A stretch of DNA of 31,608 bases from IMG/VR virus record IMGVR_UViG_3300013004_000011, positions 1 to 31,608 of that record, one strand, 5' to 3'. How positions within the stretch are numbered: position 1 is the first letter of the stretch; every line of letters starts with the position of its first letter. The notes under the pieces were generated by a model. The model was not told the DNA's origin. It searched no databases and was given only the letters and a program-made list of their open reading frames with translations. Position numbers and translations under genes: made by a program. The stretch comes from a virus. Of this stretch, positions 20,458-27,032 are shown in pieces.

Positions 20458-20922
20458 TTATTCTATTGTTGGGAATGTTAAATTGTTATTGGGGGTGTCG
20501 CAGTAATCTCTCAAATTTGGACAATGGTATTCGATAACGGCTGCAACTCCGCTAACGATGTCCGTTTGTGCGTCATAAAAAGGGGTAATGCTGTCGTTTA
20601 TTACCCATGTTCCTGCGATGTTGTTTCGGTACACGTACCGCAGCATGGAGTAAATGTCCAACATGACCGTGTGCATATCGCTAATGCGTTCTACTGCATC
20701 GGTAAAATCTTCTCTGTGCCTGTCAGCAATGGCAACCGCAAAGCGATAAATCACTTTGTCAACGGTCACCTGTGAACCATCAGGAAAAATCCGCATCAAC
20801 GGATAAAGCTGCTCACCGCTTGTATTGATGTTTGGCTCAATATTTACGATGGTTGCCTTTATCTGCTTGTGGTTGTTTCCCGCAGTTTCCAGAGCTTCCA
20901 GTAGTTGGTTGATTGTTACCAT
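20458..20922 (-). CDS. Neck/tail completion-like protein (154 aa)
   Basis: The product has YPLMRIFPDG, a segment FAVAIADRHREDFTDAVERISDM and a C-terminal AAVIEYHCPNLRDYCDTP. This order is common in proteins that follow the connector gene in Bacteroidota phages and probably act at the head-tail joint. The position directly after the DUF6712-like connector supports this. A 45-base spacer separates the two genes. Confidence 0.65.
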   Translation of the reverse strand: MVTINQLLEALETAGNNHKQIKATIVNIEPNINTSGEQLYPLMRIFPDGSQVTVDKVIYRFAVAIADRHREDFTDAVERISDMHTVMLDIYSMLRYVYRNNIAGTWVINDSITPFYDAQTDIVSGVAAVIEYHCPNLRDYCDTPNNNLTFPTIE

Positions 20923-20967
20923 TGAGATAGAGTTTCAGTTTGTTTTCGTTTTTCTGTCTTACTTTAT

Positions 20968-21519
20968 TCATGAGAAAAATCCACGCAGGAATTTGTAATC
21001 ATCATCTTCACCCAGATAAAACCCACCAAATAAGTATTGGTTCTGTGGGTTAATCACGTCAAGCCCACTCGCAGGGTTTTGATATTCTGGGAACAATGTG
21101 TCGTTTTCAGCAAGGTACAAACGCAATCTTTCAGCGTAGTATTCCGCCTTGTTTTGGTAACGCTGCTCAATCATGCGAAGCTGGTCAACATCCACCGCAT
21201 TTGCATTTTCTGCGCCACGACTTGCCGCTGACTTATTCATCATTTTGTAGGTCAATGGCAGCATTGAGTCCAAAATCACGTAATGGTACAGGCAAGGTGC
21301 AACGTATTTGTTGACCAATGTCAGGTAGTTACCACCAAGCCCAGCACCGTTGATGTCATCACAAATCTTGTCATAAAGGGTGCTGCCCAAAATATCACGG
21401 ATATAAACATCCTGTGCGGTACGCATGGCAGTTTGAAGCAACTTACTATCGACATTCTCATCGATAGGGGTGTTCTTTTTTACATCCTGCTCACTTACGA
21501 AATATGCGAAATTAGCCAT
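20968..21519 (-). CDS. Head-tail connector (DUF6712-like)
   Basis: A 183-aa helical protein with LLQTAMRTAQDVYIRDILGSTLY near residues 28-50 and LYHYVILDSMLPLTYKMMNK near 77-96. This pattern is typical of DUF6712-type head completion or connector proteins that follow the portal in Bacteroidota phages. The start overlaps the portal stop by 8 bases. It would sit below the portal and form the neck. Confidence 0.75.
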   Translation of the reverse strand: MANFAYFVSEQDVKKNTPIDENVDSKLLQTAMRTAQDVYIRDILGSTLYDKICDDINGAGLGGNYLTLVNKYVAPCLYHYVILDSMLPLTYKMMNKSAASRGAENANAVDVDQLRMIEQRYQNKAEYYAERLRLYLAENDTLFPEYQNPASGLDVINPQNQYLFGGFYLGEDDDYKFLRGFFS

Positions 21520-23263
21520 TTGATTTTCTCCTTACAATTCTTTGTTTCCATTCGTGTCTGCAATGCGGTATGTGCAAAGGTGGGTCAGTATTTGGCACGG
21601 TGTACCAACCACCACGTCTTAACCATACGGAATAATCCATGATTTGCGACATTTCCTCAATTTCATCACGAGTGTAAAGTTTACCCATTTGCATCATGCG
21701 GACACAAAACTCACGACTTTTTCCACCGGGTTGCAATGGCAACGCATCAGGATCTAAATCGTACTTGTATCGCAGTTCAAGTTTGGGCAGTTCGGTATCA
21801 GCAATCTCACCCCGGCCGATGTCGGTAATTTTGATAGCATTGTTTGTCCAGTTAATTTTACCGCTGTCCTGCAAAGTTTTCAAAATCTTTATTACTTCTT
21901 CTTCGCCTATTTTTGTGGCGGTGGATATGTCTTTCAATGTGGCTTTTTCATCGGAATTAACAACTGCCAGTACTCTTTTTTCTTTGGTGGTAAGTTCAAA
22001 GGTCAATTTCACTTCTTCAAATTCGCTTTCATCAGCCCCAAATTTGGCAAAAGTTTCTAAATCCTTATCCGACCATTTGTGAAATTCGCAAGTGTGACCG
22101 TCAAACTTTTGCGCCTGAATGGTTGTGTTTTGCAATCCGAGTGCTTCACGTGCTTCCTCACGGCTTACAATGCCAAATTGATACAATGCAACGTAATCAA
22201 CTCCGAGAAAATCGCTGTCTTTGGTGGTTAACTCGATGCCGGGATAAACGCTTTCAAGTGTATGTTGTAGGCAAGTGTCAACTTTTACTTGACGCTTGTT
22301 AACGTATGACTTATGGAACAACTCGTATGCCTCAATCATTTCATTACGCTGACCAAGTGCGCCTTCTGTTGCATAACCGAGCAGAATTTTCGGGAAGTTG
22401 TGGCCGATGAATATTTCATCCTGCACCGTTTCATTCAGTTGCAGGAATTGCTTGTCCATGTCGGAAGGTTGCAGGTGTGCAATCTCTGCCGACTTTTCGT
22501 TCATCTCATTGAACTGAATAAGCACACCACCTGCGTTGTCTGTGCCGGTTGTTTTTTGTTTGAATTTCCTTTCAAAATTGTAGGCAATCTCCTCGGTCGG
22601 TTGACCTTTAAACAACTGAACCAGTGTGCCGTTTGCAAAGCCGTTGCGAATGTTGTTGTTGTGAAAGTTGGCTATCTCAACATCAATTTCAATATACTGC
22701 AAACAATGCTGATAAGGTGGCAGCGGGTAAACACCCAAGGCAGGTGCGTATTCTCGGAAGTAGTACAACTGCACTTCCATTGGTTGGGCCTTTTTCGGGT
22801 TAAAAGGTGCATAATGATTGATGTCCTCTTGCTTGGCTTTTTTCCAATCTTCTGCATACATATACACATCATGGTCAAGTGTGCGCACGTTGCTGAAATC
22901 TACATGGTAAAGTGCCGAAACCTGTCCTACTTTGTTGTAGTGTACCTCATAAGCAAAGCCGTTGAACAATTCGTAGTCCAGAGCCAGTTTATTTTTGAAC
23001 TCCTGAATACCCTCATAAGGGTTCACGTAATCAATTACCTTAACTGCGCTGGGGTTGCCATCCACCAAGGTTTCTTCTCCTGCCACAAAACGGGCTTTTT
23101 GCCTTACAATCGCCCCGTGTTTTGGGCTTCTGTTGTAAAATTCAAGTAACGTATCAGGAAAATCGTTCTTTTCCCCATAGGTCACGATGCCTTTATTCTT
23201 GTTTTCCTTGAACTTTGGCAACTTTGACTCCGTGAAATTTATGCGTAATAGGTCAAAACTCAT
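21512..23263 (-). CDS. Portal protein with C-terminal winged-helix and CRHxW segments
   Basis: The 583-aa product has the portal core: PDTLLEFYNRSPKHGAIVR, YELFNGFAYEVHYN, a clip/stem region and FPKILLGYATEGALGQRNEM, with REEAREALGL near residue 380. The portal forms the dodecameric ring at one capsid vertex. Beyond the core, residues of about 420-485 look like a winged helix (EKRVLAVVNSDEKATLKDIS, then EEVIKILKTLQDSGKI). The last 90 residues end in HIPHCRHEWKQR, resembling the C-terminus of Mu F-like minor head proteins. This looks like a portal fused to extra domains. The next upstream gene overlaps its start by 4 bases. Confidence 0.88.
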   Translation of the reverse strand: MSFDLLRINFTESKLPKFKENKNKGIVTYGEKNDFPDTLLEFYNRSPKHGAIVRQKARFVAGEETLVDGNPSAVKVIDYVNPYEGIQEFKNKLALDYELFNGFAYEVHYNKVGQVSALYHVDFSNVRTLDHDVYMYAEDWKKAKQEDINHYAPFNPKKAQPMEVQLYYFREYAPALGVYPLPPYQHCLQYIEIDVEIANFHNNNIRNGFANGTLVQLFKGQPTEEIAYNFERKFKQKTTGTDNAGGVLIQFNEMNEKSAEIAHLQPSDMDKQFLQLNETVQDEIFIGHNFPKILLGYATEGALGQRNEMIEAYELFHKSYVNKRQVKVDTCLQHTLESVYPGIELTTKDSDFLGVDYVALYQFGIVSREEAREALGLQNTTIQAQKFDGHTCEFHKWSDKDLETFAKFGADESEFEEVKLTFELTTKEKRVLAVVNSDEKATLKDISTATKIGEEEVIKILKTLQDSGKINWTNNAIKITDIGRGEIADTELPKLELRYKYDLDPDALPLQPGGKSREFCVRMMQMGKLYTRDEIEEMSQIMDYSVWLRRGGWYTVPNTDPPLHIPHCRHEWKQRIVRRKSNG

Positions 23264-23637
23264 CCGATGTGGTGTTGTTTAATAGTGGTGTTTACTTCGT
23301 GGTCGTTAAATGCGGTATGTGATGCCGTTACATAGGCCAATCCCCTATCAATTTCCTGTGATGCAAGTAATGGATTGGTATTGCTTGGGGAAGTTTGTGC
23401 GTACAAAGCCCAATAATGTGTACCAACGGCCAATGTTTTTGCGGTGCTGCTGCCCTCTACAAATGAAAAAAGTTGGTATCTGTTGGGTGCTGTGCTGGTA
23501 TCGGTCACAATAAATGCCTTTTGTTCCTGCGACATTTCGGACTCAAACACGAGCAGATAGTACACGGGAGAAACGGTCACCTTTTCTCTGCCTGTGATGA
23601 TCAATTCGGGTGTTCCTGCTTTGGTTATGTACAGCAT
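23260..23637 (-). CDS. Small structural protein before the portal (125 aa)
   Basis: The product is beta-rich without enzyme motifs (YYLLVFESEMSQEQKAFIVTD, AKTLAVGTHYWALYAQTSP). It is coupled to the portal by a 4-base overlap and begins just after a strong terminator, so it starts a new transcription unit. A box TACTTATA lies 8 bases before its ATG. It is probably a virion or assembly protein; the role is unknown. Confidence 0.62.
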   Translation of the reverse strand: MLYITKAGTPELIITGREKVTVSPVYYLLVFESEMSQEQKAFIVTDTSTAPNRYQLFSFVEGSSTAKTLAVGTHYWALYAQTSPSNTNPLLASQEIDRGLAYVTASHTAFNDHEVNTTIKQHHIG

Positions 23638-23670
23638 CCTATCTATATAAGTAGGTAGTTTCTATGTTAA

Positions 23671-23699
23671 ACAAAAAAGGCCGCCAAATGGCGACCCTT
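23671..23699 (-). terminator. Intrinsic terminator after the 170-aa structural gene
   Basis: On the minus strand, AAAGGGTCGCC (23699-23689), ATTT and GGCGGCCTTTT form an 11-bp stem with two G-T pairs, followed by a T run. It lies 26 bases after the stop and ends the unit that encodes the 170-aa protein. Confidence 0.8.
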
Positions 23700-23724
23700 T
23701 CTGCATGAAAACACTATGAAAAAA

Positions 23725-24237
23725 TCAAAGACCCAGCGAAGTTACAACAGCGGCCTGAACTTTCAAAGGTAAATCTGTCTCTTTGTGGAGAAAATTTAAT
23801 ACATGACCTTTGAAGTCACCGAACGCTTGTCCGAAGTTGGTTTCACTTTGCTGCAACTGAACACCGTAGTCAGCACCCAGCAGCCAGTAGTCACCACTTG
23901 CATCAAGGGCAATGGCTAACATTCTGTTCTGCGCGAGAAGTTTAATCTCGTTGCGCTGTGCGGTAGTCACTTTGTGCAAACGTGCAACCAAGTCAGCTTC
24001 GTAAAACACAGTTCCGTTTTCGGTAGAAGGAATGGTTCTCCAAGTCATGGAGCCAGTTTCCTTTTCAAGCTCATATTTGAAGTAGCTTTTGCCACCACTC
24101 AAAGTGTGGGCAGAAACTTCGCCTGATGATTTGGTTAATGTAGATTTAGCATCGAATTCCACGAGCCAAATATTTTTGATACCTGCGGCTGCGGTTTTGC
24201 AGTCCAAGGTAAATCCAGTTGTTAATACACAAGCCAT
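23725..24237 (-). CDS. Abundant-type structural protein, possible major tail protein (170 aa)
   Basis: The product begins MACVLTTGFTLDCKTAAAGI and ends FLHKETDLPLKVQAAVVTS, with alternating beta-type sequence. It is bracketed by two strong terminators, directly after the capsid gene, which suggests its transcript level is set separately, as for very abundant virion proteins. A tail tube or major tail protein is the first guess, since no other candidate of suitable size exists. A head decoration protein is the alternative because the neighbours are head genes. Confidence 0.6.
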   Translation of the reverse strand: MACVLTTGFTLDCKTAAAGIKNIWLVEFDAKSTLTKSSGEVSAHTLSGGKSYFKYELEKETGSMTWRTIPSTENGTVFYEADLVARLHKVTTAQRNEIKLLAQNRMLAIALDASGDYWLLGADYGVQLQQSETNFGQAFGDFKGHVLNFLHKETDLPLKVQAAVVTSLGL

Positions 24238-24252
24238 ATTTTTTTATTTATT

Positions 24253-24284
24253 AAAAAGGGGGGTAGGGTTTTTCCCCACCCCCC
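24253..24284 (-). terminator. Intrinsic terminator after the capsid gene
   Basis: On the minus strand, GGGGGGTGGGG (24284-24274), AAAAA and CCCTACCCCCC form an 11-bp, nearly all G-C stem followed by TTTTT. It is the strongest terminator seen in the window and lies 28 bases after the capsid stop. Confidence 0.88.
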
Positions 24285-24312
24285 GGGTTAAACTTTCTCT
24301 ATTCGGTTAAAA

Positions 24313-25260
24313 TTAGAGTGTGAAAAGAACAACTTGCTCAGGGTAAGCAACCTGACATCCGTATTTGAAAGCGGTGTGAAATTGTACTCTGCGCTCGAAA
24401 GGATTGAAGATAAATTCAAACTCTTCTTCTTCGTTCATCATGTCAGTACCCAAGAAGAAATTGCTCCACAGACCAGCAACGATTTTGTTTGTGCCGTTCA
24501 TACCGTGCAGACCGTAAATCTTAATGCCACTGATAGGGTCAACGATTTCCATCTCTGCGATTTCGTTTGCAGGGTAGTGGAACAGATTAGAAGTTACCAA
24601 CCACTGTCTGTAAAGACGGAAAGTATCTGTACCCATAGCAATCATCAGGTCAGGTTTTCCAAGCACTTCAGCAGGGATAACGCTGTAAATGGTAGTGATG
24701 ATGTCATCGATGTTAGAAGCAGTGATAGAAGCGTAAGCGTTAGCAACGTTACCTTTGATAGGGTCACCCGCACCACCGAAACCGAGGTCTCCGAGGATAG
24801 TCAGGAAGCCATCCCAAAAGCCGTTGTTTCCAACACCACCTGTGGTATCACCCTGCCAAATTGAAGTTTCGATAGCTTCGGCCATTTTAGCGGCTTTTTC
24901 AGCTCCGATTTGTTCGGTGAATACACCCATGTCGATAGCTTCACCAGCGGCAAGAGCTTTCTGTGTGTATTTGGTTTCAAGGTCTTTGGGGCACAAAGTT
25001 TCCTGAACCTTAACTTTTCCAACGGTCAGGGTGCGCTTGGACAGGGTAGTGTTGCCACTGGTCTGATAAGAGCAGCTGTCAGATTGGAAGTAAACGTCTG
25101 AAAACAGCAGGGGCAGTATTTCAGCGGATTTGATACCGGGGAGAACCTGTCCAGCACCCTGCAACAGACGTGCAGTTTTGGCGGTGAACATCGCTTTGGT
25201 CAGAAGGTTTAAGCTCTCTTCTTTGGTGTAATTGGTGAGACCTGTTACGTCAAATGCCAT
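24313..25260 (-). CDS. Major capsid protein
   Basis: A 315-aa protein with an N-terminal helical part, then AETSIWQGDTTGGVG-type sequence near residue 134, FLTILGDLGF, KPDLMIAMGTDTFRLYRQWL near 200-220 and a C-terminal FNPFERRVQFHTAFKYGCQVAYPEQVV. This fits an HK97-fold major capsid protein of Bacteroidota phages. It follows the protease and scaffold-like genes, as expected for the head module. A very strong terminator lies immediately downstream, consistent with high expression. Identification rests on pattern and context. Confidence 0.85.
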   Translation of the reverse strand: MAFDVTGLTNYTKEESLNLLTKAMFTAKTARLLQGAGQVLPGIKSAEILPLLFSDVYFQSDSCSYQTSGNTTLSKRTLTVGKVKVQETLCPKDLETKYTQKALAAGEAIDMGVFTEQIGAEKAAKMAEAIETSIWQGDTTGGVGNNGFWDGFLTILGDLGFGGAGDPIKGNVANAYASITASNIDDIITTIYSVIPAEVLGKPDLMIAMGTDTFRLYRQWLVTSNLFHYPANEIAEMEIVDPISGIKIYGLHGMNGTNKIVAGLWSNFFLGTDMMNEEEEFEFIFNPFERRVQFHTAFKYGCQVAYPEQVVLFTL

Positions 25261-25269
25261 GATTTTATT

Positions 25270-25836
25270 TTATTTTTTGATTGATTTGATTGCGGAAACA
25301 AAGCCAAAGAAATTTTCCTCTTTTTCGGGTTTAACTGAACCGAATGGCTTTTTAGTCGGCTCAGGGGTTTTGGCTGCGAACTTTTCAAACACGCTGAAAG
25401 TTTCTTCAACTTTACCCAGTATGTTTACAAGTGCAGTTTCAAGGGTAGCGATTTTCGCTGCCAGTTCTTCGTTAGCGGCTCTCAAAGCATCGAACTGCTC
25501 CAATGATGCAAACTGATTTTCAACCTCAACCTCAACTTCTGCTTCGGCTTCTTTGGTTTCAATCATTTCAACCACACCATCTTTGGTTCTAACCAAAAGA
25601 CCAGTGGTAGTTTCATGCACTCCATCAGGAGCAGGAACGATGCCCTCTTCGCCTTTAACATTCAGGAGCATTCCGGCTGCAAGTTCCTCACCTTCAAAAA
25701 CTACGATAGTTCCGTCAACCAAAGTCAACTCACCAAACGCAATCTCGGCAGGAGCTTCGCTGAAACGCTGCTTTACCTCTGCCATGAATGCGGCAAGAGA
25801 TAACTTCATTTCGGCTAATTCTGATTTAAATTCCAT
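25270..25836 (-). CDS. Scaffold-like / head assembly protein
   Basis: I place the start at ATG 25836 (188 aa), which follows the box TACCTTTT by 7 bases; an in-frame ATG at 25872 would overlap the protease gene. The product has a helical N-terminus, an acidic Glu/Val-rich stretch (EAEAEVEVEVENQF), a coiled-coil-like segment (ALRAANEELAAKIATLETALV) and a Lys/Pro-rich end. Location between the protease and the capsid gene, high charge and coiled coil suit a scaffolding protein. The GELTLVDGTIVVFEGEELA repeat-like part is also seen in head proteins. Confidence 0.7.
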   Translation of the reverse strand: MEFKSELAEMKLSLAAFMAEVKQRFSEAPAEIAFGELTLVDGTIVVFEGEELAAGMLLNVKGEEGIVPAPDGVHETTTGLLVRTKDGVVEMIETKEAEAEVEVEVENQFASLEQFDALRAANEELAAKIATLETALVNILGKVEETFSVFEKFAAKTPEPTKKPFGSVKPEKEENFFGFVSAIKSIKK

Positions 25837-25864
25837 ATATCTTAAAAGGTAGATTGATTTTAAC

Positions 25865-27016
25865 CTATGCAAAATTTTTCAGCATGGCGGTTATTTCACG
25901 CATCATTTCAAGGACTTCATCCTGTTCTTCCATGTCAAACAATCCCTCAACTGAAAATCCTTTCCATTCGCCATCCTTAACTTTTGCCCAAATTTCCTCA
26001 TTGTCTATTAAATAGGTCAAGAACCACGAGCCATCCTTTGCATCTTCATACCCGGTAGGTGGCATCACACCACGTTTGCGGTCAATGAAGTATGACTCAA
26101 TCATGTGAACACCCTCTTTAACCGGGTTGGCATGGTCGGTATTGACTGCTTTATAGGCATCGTTACGCACAAACTTCTTTGCTATCTTCCAAATGGTGTC
26201 GGCATCGAATGTCACGTAGTACTCACCCCTGATGTCATCGTAGCGGTAAATGGGTAAATCGGCTAACATTGCCGGTCCTGTCACGATGCGCTTTTCTTCG
26301 GACTGCACAGAGTATGCCTGTCTCATGTCTATTTGTTGCAATTTGCGACTTGCCCATTCAATACCTTCATCACCACCCCAAGCCAACCACATCAGGCGGC
26401 CACATCCATCCCCTAATTCCTTGTCGCTGTTCTGTCTGTGCCTTTCAAACCCTGCCATCCTTGCAATCGTGTCACGGGTGATGGCTTCACCATTGGCTAA
26501 CTGGTTTGCCCTGATTTTGCCAACTGCTGTGCCACAATCACCCCATCCATTTTCTTCTGCCCAACGGAGTGCAACCTTTGCATTTTCTTTGGCCGCTTCG
26601 GGGTAGTCATCATAGCTTTCAAATTTCTGCAATTCGTCTTTGTGGTATAGGTATTCACTATCTGCTGTATGTGTTGCGCCAGTCATTAACCTACCATCGG
26701 CATCTTTATGCGTTGGCCCTTCATACAATTTACCATCTTTGGTATAATGTGGCATACCTTCTGCAAATTTATCTTTGCTGCTCCATTTGGAATAACACAC
26801 GGCTGCGGCTTGGTCTTGCTCCATGCCTTCGCCAATCATTACCGGGATGCAACGGCTGATAAATTCATCCTCGGTTTCGTTTGCTGTTGGGTCAACGAAT
26901 TGCTGATTGAACAGCATGAAGTCTTTTTGTGTGGCTGGTCGGTCAACGAGAGAAACAAAGTCCACGCCTGTTTCGTCATCGTCATTGACCACAATTTTGT
27001 ACACTGGTAATTCCAT
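25865..27016 (-). CDS. XkdF-like prohead protease with extra N-terminal modules
   Basis: The start is ATG 27016 (383 aa), giving MELPVYKIVVNDDDETGVDF; it follows the box TACTTTTA by five bases. Three modules are visible. A short N-terminal part with DFVSLVDRPA is followed by EDEFISRCIPVMIGEGMEQD. The middle has YPEAAKENAKVALRWAEENGWGDCGTAVGKIRANQLA and GCGRLMWLAWGGDEGIEWA. The C-terminal domain (about residues 230-350), with VNTDHANPVKEGVHMIESYFIDRKRG, has the His/Ser pattern of XkdF-like S78 serine proteases. The middle module recurs in phage proteases and its function is not known to me. It should process the capsid or scaffold during head maturation. Confidence 0.8.
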   Translation of the reverse strand: MELPVYKIVVNDDDETGVDFVSLVDRPATQKDFMLFNQQFVDPTANETEDEFISRCIPVMIGEGMEQDQAAAVCYSKWSSKDKFAEGMPHYTKDGKLYEGPTHKDADGRLMTGATHTADSEYLYHKDELQKFESYDDYPEAAKENAKVALRWAEENGWGDCGTAVGKIRANQLANGEAITRDTIARMAGFERHRQNSDKELGDGCGRLMWLAWGGDEGIEWASRKLQQIDMRQAYSVQSEEKRIVTGPAMLADLPIYRYDDIRGEYYVTFDADTIWKIAKKFVRNDAYKAVNTDHANPVKEGVHMIESYFIDRKRGVMPPTGYEDAKDGSWFLTYLIDNEEIWAKVKDGEWKGFSVEGLFDMEEQDEVLEMMREITAMLKNFA

Positions 27017-27032
27017 AATTATAAAAGTAGGT

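Noticed and set aside
20837-20971. A 44-codon minus-strand frame that starts on ATGA at the connector stop and overlaps the neck protein gene
   Set aside because: It overlaps most of its length with a convincing gene in another frame, and the polar, Asn/Lys/Gln-rich product looks like out-of-frame translation.
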